Assembly: GCA_905215505.1 (NCBI GenBank)
Contig: CAJMPU010000001.1
Span: 124,001-188,000, forward strand
Length of the DNA stretch: 64,000 bases
Reading direction: 5' to 3'
From: an uncultured bacterium
GTDB taxonomy: Bacteria; Actinomycetota; Coriobacteriia; Coriobacteriales; Coriobacteriaceae
The position numbers and the translations under genes are program-made. Below the pieces are notes generated by a model. It worked only from the letters and a program-made list of their open reading frames with translations. It was not told the DNA's origin and ran no database searches. Positions 40,635 to 49,723 of the stretch are shown here, one piece after another (within the stretch, counting starts at the first letter, position 1; every line of letters begins with the position of its first letter).

Positions 40635-41134
40635 GTTGAATTACGCGCGTGCGGATATAAAGGTTGGCATGTTAAGCTGGTCGTTTTCTCGTTCTGGGAC
40701 ATTTGCAGTAGGATGAGTGGGACTAGGCGCGCTGCAGTGTGATGGTGGCGGTTGAGACTTGTATCGCTGCAAATCCGCTGATGCACATTTTGCTATTGGG
40801 CTTGAAGGTGGGGCCGACAGGCCTTTGTTTGGGATGTTCTGATCGTCCAACGCGTGTTGCACGGCTTTATATTGTTACGCTCGTTCGGCGCTCCGTTGGA
40901 GCATTTCCGGGTTTGTCGGCATCATGACTTGGCCAAGTGACACGCTTGCCGGGACGGTTGTAACGCCGCGCCGGTTCCGTGTGCTCCTTCGTTGTTGGCC
41001 TGTCCAGCCGGGGGCGGATTCGGCCTCATGTTGTGGCGCACGGCCTTCAGGGGCTTCCCCTGGCGAGTTATGTTCGTCCGTATGGGTAAGGGTCGGGTTG
41101 AGCTGACAATCCCGTGTCGGAAGGGGCTTGCACC
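40635..41134. other. 500-bp stretch without a convincing gene
   Basis: Lies between the SdpI-like gene and the small gene at 41135. Several short frames exist on both strands, but none has both a ribosome site and a protein-like composition. It marks the downward edge of the AT-rich island and may be decayed DNA. Confidence 0.5.
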
Positions 41135-41371
41135 ATGCGCGCGATGACAGAGATTGAGTGGCTGGACGGCCGTGTGACGAAGGTGCCGGAGCTCGCCCTG
41201 GGCGATGCGCTCGGCGAGAGCGTCCAGGCGGAGCTCGATTTCGGGTTCGACGACGTGTTGGAGGGCCTTTGGGTCGAGGTGCGCCATCATGAGGAGCAGG
41301 ATAAGGGCGCACTACGGGCGCCCGGGATTTTGCGGCGCAACTCGGCGTGCCGAGTTCGTTTCCGCTGGTAG
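41135..41371 (+). CDS. possible small hypothetical protein (78 aa)
   Basis: MRAMTEIEWLDGRVTKVPEL...ELDFGFDDVLEGLWVEV is protein-like for the first 50 residues and then loses character, so it may be truncated. GGAAGGGG precedes the ATG at 41135. The EWLDGR motif recalls the WPDGR proteins at 37322-38037. The function is unknown. Confidence 0.35.
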   Translation: MRAMTEIEWLDGRVTKVPELALGDALGESVQAELDFGFDDVLEGLWVEVRHHEEQDKGALRAPGILRRNSACRVRFRW

Positions 41372-41401
41372 CGTGGCCGGTTAACCCGGAAGGCGGTCAC
41401 G

Positions 41402-41450
41402 GCCCGCCGTCATACGCGCCTCGCGTGCCGTATGACGGCGGGCGGTTTTC
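41402..41450. terminator. 15-bp hairpin with T-run
   Basis: GCCCGCCGTCATACG / CGTATGACGGCGGGC is followed by GGTTTTCG. It lies between the 41135 and 41473 frames and can terminate transcripts from the left. Confidence 0.6.
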
Positions 41451-41472
41451 GCAGGCAGGGCCGTACGACGCG

Positions 41473-41751
41473 TCAGAACCCGTCGGGCGCGGCGGACGCC
41501 TTGCGCTTCCTGCCGCCGGACGGCGACCCCTTGGGCTTTTTAGGCTTCTCCGGGATGCGCCATACCGGTGCCGGACCGGCGTTGCGGACCTCCCCCTCGA
41601 GCGCTCGCGCGAGCAGCGCGTCCTCGACCCCCGGCGGCGTCAGGCCCAGCAGCGGCCCCAGGAACGTCTCGGTGATGTCGCGGCTGGCGAGCGCCATCGG
41701 GCCCTCCGCGTCGATCACGAGCGCGCCGTTCTCGCGCGCGCTCCAGGCCAT
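41473..41751 (-). pseudogene. C-terminal remnant of an unknown element protein
   Basis: A 92-codon frame whose product (ALVIDAEGPMALASRD...FLGPLLGLTPPGVEDALLARALEGEV, then a Lys/Pro-rich tail) looks like the end of a larger protein. Upstream of 41751 the homology is cut by the start of the duplicated DUF4313 fragment at 41774. No family was recognised. Confidence 0.3.
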
Positions 41752-41773
41752 GAGCTCCGACGGTGTGATCCGA

Positions 41774-42157
41774 GTGGGGCGTGCTCACGGCGAACGTGCC
41801 GTCGGCTTGCTCCGCATGGCCGGCCGCTCGGCGGCGTCCGGGATGGCCCGCTACCCGCTTGTCACGGTCGCCGGGCACGCCCTCGACGGCATGGGCGGCC
41901 TGCCCGAGACCCTCGAGGAGGCTCTCGGCTCGACGGTCGTCGTCGAGTACGAGTCGGGCGGCGACGGCGGCGCGTTCGAGGTGGGGACCGCACCGGCGGG
42001 CTCGGCCGCGCTCGAGCGCCTCATCGCCGCCGCGAGGTCCGAGGCCGACGCGTTGGCGGTCGCCGGCGGATGGGCGGCCGTCCGGGTCGGTTTCGGGGAC
42101 GCCGAGACCATCGACTGCGAGACGGGCCGGACGGTCTACGAAGGCGGGGCGGAATAG
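41774..42157 (+). pseudogene. truncated DUF4313 gene duplicate with 85-bp deletion
   Basis: Begins at GTGGGGCGTGCTCACGG and matches 39088-39550 almost base for base. It lacks the 85 bp corresponding to 39121-39205; the join falls at a short GTCGGC/GCCGGC repeat. The deletion changes the frame and the 5' end is missing, so it is not functional as a DUF4313 protein. The divergent end (GGCGGGGCGGAATAG) differs from copy 1. Confidence 0.85.
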
Positions 42158-42469
42158 CCCCGGGCCGTCGCCCGCACGGGCATGCCGGCGACGGCGTGCC
42201 CGCCGCGGCGTTTCGCGGGGATGCCTCGCGCCATCCCCGGACCCCTGCGCGCCAAAGGGACAAGTCCCCTTGGGACCCCAGACGACCGCCGGCAGGCCGT
42301 GAACGGCAGGCCAATCACTCGGCTTCAACTCGCGATCGCACCGCCGTGTCACGGCCCGCCGGCTCTCGCTCCGGCTCCGTTCGATGGCTCCCCTAGGTCG
42401 CCATCACTGCGCCTCCGCTCGCCTGCCCCGTTGCACTCCGGCCGGTTCGGCCTACGCTTCTCGGGACAT

Positions 42470-42584
42470 GCAAGATATGTATTCCGTGCAACGGAATATC
42501 TTGCCCGGCAGAAGCCGGGATGTGCGAACCGCTCCGAAGTCGCTCCCGCAGAACCGTGCAACAGCTTTGCCAGCTGTTGCACGG
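42470..42584. other. two strong inverted repeats beside the relaxase gene (oriT candidate)
   Basis: GCAAGATAT-g-TATTCCGT (42470-42487) pairs with ACGGAATATCTTGC (42491-42504). CCGTGCAACAGCT (42554-42566) pairs perfectly with AGCTGTTGCACGG (42572-42584). They lie within 130 bp of the relaxase stop. The second could be the relaxase operon terminator, though it has no T-run. Either may belong to an origin of transfer. The wider gap 42158-42469 has no gene. Confidence 0.4.
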
Positions 42585-42600
42585 ACCCCAGATATGGAAG

Positions 42601-43536
42601 TCAGTCCCGGCCTCTTCCGTCATCTGTGCTCTCGCGGGCAAGCTCCCAGGCGGCCCGCATGGCGAGGTCGATCCCCCTTGCCGTGAACCTCATGATCCGC
42701 CCGGTCGAGCGGTTGACGGCGTAGCCGAGCCTCGCGCCGTTGATCTTCCTCGTCTTGCCGAGGGACTCCGAGTGATAGCGGTATTGCAGCGCCCCCCGCT
42801 TGGAGCGGGCGACCTCAATCCCATCGGATTCCAACCGCCTTGCAAACTCCCCGAAGCGGTCGGGGCAGCTTTTGAGCCTCCCGACCTCCTCCGCCCTCTG
42901 GGCGATAATCGCTCGGACCCTTGCGTTCTCGGACTTGTCGGATCGCCCCTTCTTTGCCATCTCGCGCTCCTCGCGACCGGGCTGGCGCGCGTGCACCTTT
43001 GAGTTCGAGAGGCCCCTTTCGAGTTGCTTCAGACCGTACTCTGCGTCAAGGTCCTTCACCGTTCTCACACGGGATTTCGCCGCCGCCCTCGCCGGCCCGT
43101 CGTTCAGGCGTCGCCCCGTCTCGAGGTCCGTCCTATTGATGGCGAGGTGAGCGGCGAATCGGGCCGATCCATCCGACCTGCACCTCTCCTCATGCAGCAC
43201 GATCACGATCTCCTGGTTGGGATAGCGCTTGGCGATGTAGTCCCTCGCGTACTCCATGCAACGCGAGGGCGTCATCGGCCCGCCGTTGCAGGAGCACTCG
43301 TCCGGGTTGAAGCCGATCACCTGATGCTGCATGTACGTGCACCTTGCGCCCTGTTTCCCGGGCCGGTTGTGCCCGGCCGCCTCCCGGGTAGCGTCCATTT
43401 CCTCGAACCAGCGGTCCTCATTGATGATGTGCTGGGTATCGTGCTCCAGCACTTTCTCCCTATCCCAATCGAAATACCGCTTGAGGTTTTGGAGGTGCTC
43501 CCTGCTCATGACGCTCGTCTGCTTGATTGCGGTCAT
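42601..43536 (-). CDS. MobA/MobQ-like relaxase
   Basis: DNA relaxase of 311 residues that would nick the element's origin of transfer. Motif III-type residues are in EIVIVLHEE...ARFAAHLAINRTDLETGRRLND (His and Asn ligands for metal). An upstream helical region contains CMEYARDYIAKRYPNQE. The C-terminus (about 215-311) is basic and helical. The N-terminal Tyr motif is not obvious, so the exact MOB class is unsettled. Order on the minus strand is mobC, traG-like, then relaxase. The ATG at 43536 follows AGGGAGTT. Confidence 0.75.
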   Translation of the reverse strand: MTAIKQTSVMSREHLQNLKRYFDWDREKVLEHDTQHIINEDRWFEEMDATREAAGHNRPGKQGARCTYMQHQVIGFNPDECSCNGGPMTPSRCMEYARDYIAKRYPNQEIVIVLHEERCRSDGSARFAAHLAINRTDLETGRRLNDGPARAAAKSRVRTVKDLDAEYGLKQLERGLSNSKVHARQPGREEREMAKKGRSDKSENARVRAIIAQRAEEVGRLKSCPDRFGEFARRLESDGIEVARSKRGALQYRYHSESLGKTRKINGARLGYAVNRSTGRIMRFTARGIDLAMRAAWELARESTDDGRGRD

Positions 43537-43562
43537 TTTCCAACTCCCTTCAAAAGCCGCCG

Positions 43563-45476
43563 TCAGTCGACGAAGAGGCCGGACCATCCATCGGCGGCAG
43601 GTGACTCCGCGGCTTCTTCCTCGAATCCGGGAGTCCAGAGATCGACGCCGTCCGCCCGACCTGCTCGCCTTGATGTCAGCCTGGCCTGGTATTCCATTCT
43701 CTTGGCCGTTTCATGCTCGCGCGTGCCCAGATCGAAATGCCCTTTCGTCGGCATCCGCGTGCAATCGCAGACGGGAGCCCGGAAGCACCCCGCATGTTCC
43801 CTGCCCACACCGTTCTCCGCGGTCTTCACCACGATGACGCCGTCCTTGTCGGGGGACATCTCCGTCCACTCCCAGGTGTGGATCAGGTCGTCGGCATGCT
43901 CGCTATAGGATGTCGACCCTGTGCCGCCCGAGGGCCCCCTGCTCGAGCTGGTTCCCATGGTGTGGCGCGTCGTCTTCCCGGCCAGCTCGGTGAAATACTG
44001 GCGATCCTCGGCCTCGCCCAGCTTCATGGCGACCTTGACGCCGCAGTTTGCCAGGATCTTCTTCCGTCCGTCACGCTCGCCGTACTTGTTCAATTGAGAG
44101 ATATTCTGAACCGCACCCATCCAGAATAGGCCATACGAACGTCCAAGGCTTAGAAGGCTCGGCAGGCACTCAACCTTCGGCAGGTTCCCCCATTCGTCAC
44201 CGAGAATGGACACCGGCCTCGGCAGCTTTCCGCCAGTTGCGTCCGCGATGGAATATACGGCGGCATAAAGCTGCTCGAACAGGACCGCCGCGATCGCGTT
44301 GTAGGGGGATCCCTCGTCCATCACATGGAGGAACAGCGCGGTCTTCTCGCTCAAGATTCTCCTCGGATCAATATCATCCCCTGAGGTCATGCGGGCAATC
44401 GGCGCCGAAGCGTAAATCCTCAGGTTGACCTTCAGCGTGGAGACGATGCTCCTCAGCTCGTTACCGCCACTCGAGATGAACTGCGAGGCACGCGAGCGCG
44501 CCGGATGCTCCTGTGGCAGGGAGCGGAACAGGCCTTTCAGCGGCTCGCATGGGTCTTCGCCGGTCCCCTCCGTCCCCGAGCATATGATGTGATAGACCGT
44601 CGCAAGATGCTTGCAGCTCTGTGAGCAGCCCTCGTCCAGTACGACCAGAAGGATCGTCGCCGCGAGCAGCGATCGCGCGGATTCCGTCCAGTGGTTCGCC
44701 TTCGCATCGTTCTCCCCGACGACGAGCGTACGGGCGACGGCGTCCGCGGCCTGCTCCGCCTCCGACAAATCTCCCCCGTTCGCAAGTCTATCGACCAGCT
44801 CCAGGGGATTGAACGTGTCGCTCCTTTCGGGATGTTGAGCATCCAGCAGAAGCACCCGGTATCCGCGGCGCTCCAGCTCGTCGCCCGTTAACTCGATGAG
44901 TTCACTCTTCACGTCAGACACGATGATGGTCTGCGGGCTTGATTCCCCGTCATCCGCCCCATACGTCAGCAGATCGATTGTTGGAATCAGAAGTGCCCTG
45001 GATTTTCCAGCGCCCGTTGAGCCGTCGAGAAACATATGTCGCCTCGGCTCGAACAGATACTTGGAGCCGAACAACGTCTTCTCAAAACCGTACACGAATC
45101 CCCTGTTTTTCGGCTGTCCGTGCCCATCCCAAATCTCCGAGCCTTGGATGGTCTCAGGCCCCGATTTCACCCGCGCCTCTCCGAGCACGCCTCCATCGGC
45201 GGCCCGCTCCTTCGAGGAAGCCGATAGCTGCATGAGCATGAATACCAACAAGAACAGGGCAAACGAGGCAAGGCAGCCCGGGATGCAGTGAGGTGCCACG
45301 TTGGCCCACCACCAGATGATGCTATCCACGCTCAGGGCGAATCCGATTGAGCTGAGCTCGATCGGAAGTCCGAGGACCACGCAATCGAGGGGGATGGCGA
45401 CAAGAGGCGCAAACCCCGCGGTAAGCAGCGCCGCGAAAACCAGCGCCATGACCAGCTTCTGCTTCACGTGAATCAC
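43563..45476 (-). CDS. VirD4/TraG-type coupling protein
   Basis: Membrane ATPase of 637 residues that links the relaxosome to a type IV secretion channel. Two N-terminal membrane segments (about 10-30 and 55-80) precede the nucleotide-binding core with Walker A STGAGKSRALLIP (about residue 155) and the Walker B-type SILGDEWGNLP. Family stretches include GSKYLFEPRRHMFLDG and FWMGAVQNISQLNKYG. It starts at GTG 45476, immediately after the MobC stop. No other secretion genes are in the element, so a helper system must supply the channel (inference). Confidence 0.9.
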   Translation of the reverse strand: MIHVKQKLVMALVFAALLTAGFAPLVAIPLDCVVLGLPIELSSIGFALSVDSIIWWWANVAPHCIPGCLASFALFLLVFMLMQLSASSKERAADGGVLGEARVKSGPETIQGSEIWDGHGQPKNRGFVYGFEKTLFGSKYLFEPRRHMFLDGSTGAGKSRALLIPTIDLLTYGADDGESSPQTIIVSDVKSELIELTGDELERRGYRVLLLDAQHPERSDTFNPLELVDRLANGGDLSEAEQAADAVARTLVVGENDAKANHWTESARSLLAATILLVVLDEGCSQSCKHLATVYHIICSGTEGTGEDPCEPLKGLFRSLPQEHPARSRASQFISSGGNELRSIVSTLKVNLRIYASAPIARMTSGDDIDPRRILSEKTALFLHVMDEGSPYNAIAAVLFEQLYAAVYSIADATGGKLPRPVSILGDEWGNLPKVECLPSLLSLGRSYGLFWMGAVQNISQLNKYGERDGRKKILANCGVKVAMKLGEAEDRQYFTELAGKTTRHTMGTSSSRGPSGGTGSTSYSEHADDLIHTWEWTEMSPDKDGVIVVKTAENGVGREHAGCFRAPVCDCTRMPTKGHFDLGTREHETAKRMEYQARLTSRRAGRADGVDLWTPGFEEEAAESPAADGWSGLFVD

Positions 45477-45821
45477 CTAACCCCTTGCGCGGGCGAGCAG
45501 GTCGTTGACCCAGCCCACCGCGGTCGAGACGATTGAAGTCGCCCGGTTGAGGTTGTTGAGGACCACCGGGTCGGGGCCGTAGGTATTGAGGGCACGGACC
45601 GCCTGGTTGAGATTCGTGCCGATCTTCTTCAGCTCGGTCCTGATGCCGGCAAGCTCCCCCGTATCGGCGACCCTTACCGGCTTCTCGCCGCAGAGCAGGG
45701 CGGCGTCGCGCATGAAGGAAGACGCCGGCATATTCATGGCTGCCGCCTTCTCCTCGATCGCCTTTCGCTGCGCCTCATTCATTCGCACGTTGATGTGCGT
45801 ATTCATGGAAGTCATAACCAT
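45477..45821 (-). CDS. MobC-like relaxosome accessory protein
   Basis: A 114-residue protein with an N-terminal ribbon-helix-helix (INVRMNEAQRKAIEEKAAAMNMPASSFMRDAAL) and the MobC block GTNLNQAVRALN. It helps the relaxase bind and open the origin of transfer. It abuts the coupling-protein start with no gap. The start is uncertain among ATGs at 45821, 45815 and 45806; none has a strong ribosome site. Confidence 0.82.
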   Translation of the reverse strand: MVMTSMNTHINVRMNEAQRKAIEEKAAAMNMPASSFMRDAALLCGEKPVRVADTGELAGIRTELKKIGTNLNQAVRALNTYGPDPVVLNNLNRATSIVSTAVGWVNDLLARARG

Positions 45822-45859
45822 CCAATCTGGACGGGGCCGGCACAGCGGCCCCGTCTCCT

Positions 45860-46138
45860 TTATTTAGTTGACATTGTTTGAAGCAACTGGCCGATGCGCC
45901 CAATCCTTGCCCGCGCCCATACATCAAAGGGAACTCCTGGCAATGTTCCGAGATGTAAACGGTATGGACGCCATTGCTCGCTGTAGACATCAAGAGCATC
46001 GAGCAGGCGTTTCCGTTCCCAGATGAGCTCCGCGGCCGAAAGCAATGGAAGGTCTCTGTTCTCGGCTCGAGCGAGCTCATCAGAAGACAAGCATGGGCTG
46101 GGCACCCGGTACCCACCGATGCAGGGCCCGGGTTCCAT
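45860..46138 (-). CDS. hypothetical protein (92 aa)
   Basis: A mostly helical protein (LSSDELARAENRDLPLLSAAELIWERKRLLDALDVYSEQW...) with no recognised domain. It starts 2 bp after the DnaB-like stop, with GAGGT 9 nt before ATG 46138, so it is part of the mobilization/replication operon. Confidence 0.6.
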   Translation of the reverse strand: MEPGPCIGGYRVPSPCLSSDELARAENRDLPLLSAAELIWERKRLLDALDVYSEQWRPYRLHLGTLPGVPFDVWARARIGRIGQLLQTMSTK

Positions 46139-46140
46139 GA

Positions 46141-47007
46141 TTATTTGACCTCGCAAAATGTTGCCGCTGGGGCATCAAACTCGAACTCCACAACACCGCA
46201 TGAGCCATATCGATTTTTCGTAACCGATGCAATCACGGGGCGTTTTTTTAAAATCATATTGGAGTTCCGCTCTTCGGTCCTATTTCCTTTAATCGATAGA
46301 GACATAACGATATCAGCAGAGTACTCGAACATATTGCACCCCCCAATTGCCTGTAAACCAGTAGTTTGTTTGTCGTAGTTCGTCCGGTTAATCGAGGATA
46401 TAGCGAAGAGCGGGCAATGAGTCTCGTCCACAATTCTGCGAAGCTCGGAAGCGACAAGCTTGAGCCCAATACGTTCATCGACAGTTCGGAGATCTTGAGG
46501 AAGCGCGACAATTTGAGCGTAGTCGACAATCACCAACGGAGGTTCGCCGTATTTAGCTGCAACTTTCTCGATGGGCTGGCGCATCCCGTCTTTCTCGATT
46601 TCACCGGACACTATAAACATACGGTCGGCGATACTGCCGGCATAAACTTCGACCATCTTGTCAAAAAGCTCGCGTTTGTCCGCGGACATATCGCCACCAT
46701 ACATATCATCATAGGTGAGTTCGCCGCCCGAAATACGAGTCAAGCTCTTCGCCAGCATGCTGGCACGACTGAGCTCGCCCTCGAAAACGATAACCGGGTG
46801 TCCCCCCATGGCCCAACGGTCGGCTATTTGGTGCATGAATGTGGTTTTACCGGTACCGGGCCCTCCGGGCACAATGCACAGGTACTGGCGTATTCCGCCG
46901 AGAATCGTATCTAGGCCTTGGTGTTCGATATGGCCGAGCGGCTTATTCCTCAAGATGTCAAGTGCGGTTTCATCAAGCCCGATGCTCATCGAATCTACAG
47001 CTTGCAC
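46141..47007 (-). CDS. DnaB-like helicase-domain ATPase
   Basis: RecA-fold ATPase of 288 residues resembling the C-terminal half of DnaB and RepA-type plasmid helicases. Walker A is GGPGTGKTTF (about residues 48-57), Walker B PPLVIVDYAQIV, followed by ISSINR and a CNMFEYSADIVMSL sensor block. The N-terminal primase-interaction domain of DnaB is absent. It probably helps replicate or process the excised element. GTG at 47007 has GGAGG ten bases upstream and overlaps the upstream gene by 13 bp; ATG 46989 is an alternative. Confidence 0.8.
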   Translation of the reverse strand: MQAVDSMSIGLDETALDILRNKPLGHIEHQGLDTILGGIRQYLCIVPGGPGTGKTTFMHQIADRWAMGGHPVIVFEGELSRASMLAKSLTRISGGELTYDDMYGGDMSADKRELFDKMVEVYAGSIADRMFIVSGEIEKDGMRQPIEKVAAKYGEPPLVIVDYAQIVALPQDLRTVDERIGLKLVASELRRIVDETHCPLFAISSINRTNYDKQTTGLQAIGGCNMFEYSADIVMSLSIKGNRTEERNSNMILKKRPVIASVTKNRYGSCGVVEFEFDAPAATFCEVK

Positions 47008-47252
47008 GGCTCGCTCACCTCCAATTCACGAAGGTAAGAAAAGAAACTCGATTCGAGAATATAGATGCGGCGATGGAGCGCGATGGCACGTCCGCTCTCC
47101 TTCATAAGCTTTGACGCCGTAACCGGGCTGAGACCGGTTATCTTACACACTTCCGCGATACCCAAAAGGCGCTCATGGCCCAAGCTGGGACTGAAAGAAT
47201 CCGCAGGTGAAGCCTGTACGGCAGCGTACGGCTCATTCGATTCAACCGGCAT
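46995..47252 (-). CDS. excisionase-like helix-turn-helix protein
   Basis: An 85-residue protein with a MerR/excisionase-type helix-turn-helix (LLGIAEVCKITGLSPVTASKLMKESGRAIALHRRIYILESSF). It probably directs excision or regulates the mobilization operon, of which it is the first gene. The ATG at 47252 follows AAAGGA. Its 3' end overlaps the DnaB-like gene. Confidence 0.72.
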   Translation of the reverse strand: MPVESNEPYAAVQASPADSFSPSLGHERLLGIAEVCKITGLSPVTASKLMKESGRAIALHRRIYILESSFFSYLRELEVSEPCKL

Positions 47253-47506
47253 GGTAGAATCCTTTCTGGCTGGCTCGCCCCTCCCCTCGGTCTGCAAACT
47301 TTGATGGGAAGGGCGGGCGGCTATTAAATTGCGACCAAGTTAATACTCCAAACGTCGGGCTGGTCAGGCGTTTACTTGAAAATCAGTTTAATGCTTTTAA
47401 TTCTTAGTTTTCAATCTTTTTTCAATCTTTCTTCGCTTTTCTTTTGAACTAACATGGACATACCTTCTTACCTGCGTTAACATCATGAAAAACGACAGGA
47501 GGAAAT

Positions 47507-48265
47507 ATGCCACGTCTCCCAGTATCAGGCATGAAGATGAAAAAGGTTAAAGTCGGAACAACTGTTCAGGTCCAAACCGCTGACGAAATCGACTCCCTTC
47601 GCAACACGAAATCGGATTCTATTAGAACCCCCGGCGAGGCAATCGATTTCGTCTTTAAGCTCATCATGAGACTTGACCCCGAGGTTGCGCGCTCTCTAGA
47701 TAAGACCTGTGTCCAAGGCATCTCTTCGATTGACGATGAGCTGAGTCGCCTACGCCATGACGGTTCCGAGAATATGGCCGTCGCATCAAAGCGGCTTCAA
47801 CAGGAGCAGTTTTCCGCACTCCACGAACATCTATCCAATCTGTACGAAGATGATGAGGTCGCCATGGGCATGAGACGAGTAGATCTTCTTGGTGACGATT
47901 TTGCCGTCTTCCCCTCCGATTGGGTCCTCCTGGAACCCGAAAGCGCTGCAAAGGCATGCAGCCAGGTTAGCGTTATCGAAATTCACGGCGGAGCCGAATA
48001 CTGCGCCCCTCATTTCGTCTTTTTCCATAACGGCGAGTACGACAAGAACGATAAGCTCGAGAAAGCGACCGAATTATGGCCGCAAATGAAAGACGTCCGT
48101 CGAGATGAAGTGAAGCTCGTGGCGGACGATAACGGCAAGTACCTCAACATGAAGGAACATCTTGCCGCACCGATTATTTGCTACTTTAACCTTCTCGACG
48201 CTTCGTACTATCAGTCGGTCGAAATGACACCTCCGTATAATGCCGTAATCAATCGAATCCGTTAA
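47507..48265 (+). CDS. hypothetical element protein (252 aa)
   Basis: An acidic soluble protein with no recognised family. The N-terminal part (KVKVGTTVQVQTADEIDSLRNTKSD...EAIDFVFKLIMRLDPE) looks like a small DNA-binding or coiled region. The C-terminal half alternates strands (VDLLGDDFAVFPSDWVLLEP, VIEIHGGAEYCAPHFVFFHN). ACAGGAGG precedes the ATG at 47507. It is divergent from the excisionase-like operon and converges on the integrase, sharing a bidirectional terminator. Confidence 0.7.
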   Translation: MPRLPVSGMKMKKVKVGTTVQVQTADEIDSLRNTKSDSIRTPGEAIDFVFKLIMRLDPEVARSLDKTCVQGISSIDDELSRLRHDGSENMAVASKRLQQEQFSALHEHLSNLYEDDEVAMGMRRVDLLGDDFAVFPSDWVLLEPESAAKACSQVSVIEIHGGAEYCAPHFVFFHNGEYDKNDKLEKATELWPQMKDVRRDEVKLVADDNGKYLNMKEHLAAPIICYFNLLDASYYQSVEMTPPYNAVINRIR

Positions 48266-48302
48266 AACGGTAGGGCCCCAATTGGGGCCCTATCGTTTTA
48301 AC
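48266..48302. terminator. bidirectional terminator between 47507 gene and integrase
   Basis: AAAACGGTAGGGCCCCAA / TTGGGGCCCTATCGTTTT, about 17 bp paired with A-run and T-run at the ends. Confidence 0.85.
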
Positions 48303-49575
48303 TTTTTAGGAGATCGTCCAGTACTGAAGCAGCCTTCTGGTCGTTTGCCTCGATGAAATGGCTATAGATAGACAGTGTTGTCGATGGGCTGGCATGGCCC
48401 AGACGCGCTTGTATCGTCTTAATATCCGCATTGGCTCCAACGAGCAAAGTTGCTTGAGTATGTCTCAGCTCATGAGGCTTCAGCCCGCTATAACCCGTAT
48501 AGCGGGTACGTTTGACGCCGTCACTCCCAATGACTTCCCTGCTCTCCTCAAAAGTACCGAAGCCGTTTTTCGCCGCAAACAGCCTAAACGCCCTTGAATA
48601 GTTATGTCCATCCATCCGGGTCACAAGAGCCCGTTTGCCGTTAGCGGCGTCAACGACCCCAATGGAATGGACAATGGGCGTTTCTCCAGTCTGCCCCACT
48701 GCAAAGGAATCGAACTCACTCCGCTGAATGACTTTCCACCTGTCCAGATAATCGGCAAGTTCATTTCCAACCGAGATCTTACGCCTGCTCATCTTTGATT
48801 TAGGCGGCCTTAACGTCCTGTCATTCGTGTACTGCTTTACTACCCTTAGCGTCCTGGCTTCAGGGTCATAGTCTTCCCATGAAAGACCCAGGGCTTCCCC
48901 CTTCCTCAAACCGCAGAGAAGCAGAAGCATTGTGCATGTGATAAAGGAAGATGGCTTCTCCTCCAAAAGGACGGCAAGAAGCCTTGCCGCCTCATCGGCG
49001 CTCAGCGCCTTACGAGCCTCGACATTCTGCTTGGGCAGCTTCACTCCCCTACAAGGGTTTTTGCCCACAAGGTCGTTATCGACGGCATCCTCCATTATCT
49101 GTTTGAGCTTGATGTGGATGCGGCGAATTTCACTTTCGCTGAATCGGCCTTCTTTTCTAGCCTTGGCATAAGCAGTGCGAACGTCATCCGATTTAAGCCG
49201 AGTGAGATCGGGATTGCCGAACAGCTCGCGTATGTGACGAATGTCCAAACCTTCACGCTCGTAAGCAAGAGGTGATCCCATGGTCGACTCCCTGTTCGCG
49301 TGAAACCTGTCCGCATAATCCGATAGGCCCAGAGGACCATTGCCACGGTTGGAAGCGCCCTCAAGCTCAGCTCTATAGGCCTCCAGCGCCTTGGTGACTT
49401 CACTCGGCCAGTTTTTCGGGTTCTTGCTTCTGCAGTGAACCCTGCGTGACGGACTACGGCGGTACCGTCCTGTCTCCGGGTCTTTTCCCAGGGAGAAATA
49501 AATCCGATAGACGCCTTTGCTCTTATCGATACATTCCGATGTGCCGCGAGCGGTCTTTTTTATCAATCCCTGCAA
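48298..49575 (-). CDS. int: tyrosine site-specific integrase
   Basis: Recombinase of 425 residues that integrates and excises the element at tRNA-Thr. An N-terminal AP2-like arm-binding region and a SAM-like core-binding domain (about 75-165) precede the catalytic domain. The latter has Arg in CGLRKGEALGL, HELRHTQ (His, Arg), LGHASP and the nucleophile Tyr in SIYSHF. The start is probably TTG at 49575, with GAGGGA upstream. The gene lies 227 bp from attR and is transcribed away from it. Confidence 0.93.
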   Translation of the reverse strand: MQGLIKKTARGTSECIDKSKGVYRIYFSLGKDPETGRYRRSPSRRVHCRSKNPKNWPSEVTKALEAYRAELEGASNRGNGPLGLSDYADRFHANRESTMGSPLAYEREGLDIRHIRELFGNPDLTRLKSDDVRTAYAKARKEGRFSESEIRRIHIKLKQIMEDAVDNDLVGKNPCRGVKLPKQNVEARKALSADEAARLLAVLLEEKPSSFITCTMLLLLCGLRKGEALGLSWEDYDPEARTLRVVKQYTNDRTLRPPKSKMSRRKISVGNELADYLDRWKVIQRSEFDSFAVGQTGETPIVHSIGVVDAANGKRALVTRMDGHNYSRAFRLFAAKNGFGTFEESREVIGSDGVKRTRYTGYSGLKPHELRHTQATLLVGANADIKTIQARLGHASPSTTLSIYSHFIEANDQKAASVLDDLLKS

Positions 49576-49593
49576 TCATATCCCTCGTTAGAT

Positions 49594-49686
49594 TTTCGAT
49601 TAGGCTTGCTGGCAAAGCTTTAAAGGCTTTGCCAGCAAGCCTAATCGAAACTTTTCACACTTTCAAGTCTCACTAAGTGTGAAAAG
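49594..49686. repeat. two adjacent perfect inverted repeats upstream of int
   Basis: A 25-bp perfect palindrome pair (49594-49618 and 49626-49650, TTTCGATTAGGCTTGCTGGC...) with a 7-nt loop is followed directly by CTTTTCACACTT (49651-49662) / AAGTGTGAAAAG (49675-49686). They may be a terminator for transcripts entering from the right, or protein-binding sites controlling int. Confidence 0.7.
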
Positions 49687-49723
49687 AGTGGGAAATCCGA
49701 TTCTAATAGCTAGCTCGGTATTT

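Noticed and set aside
40875..41312. 145-codon minus-strand frame in the gap after the SdpI-like gene
   Set aside because: Arg/Pro/His-rich low-complexity product from GC-rich DNA, no ribosome site, no homologous pattern.
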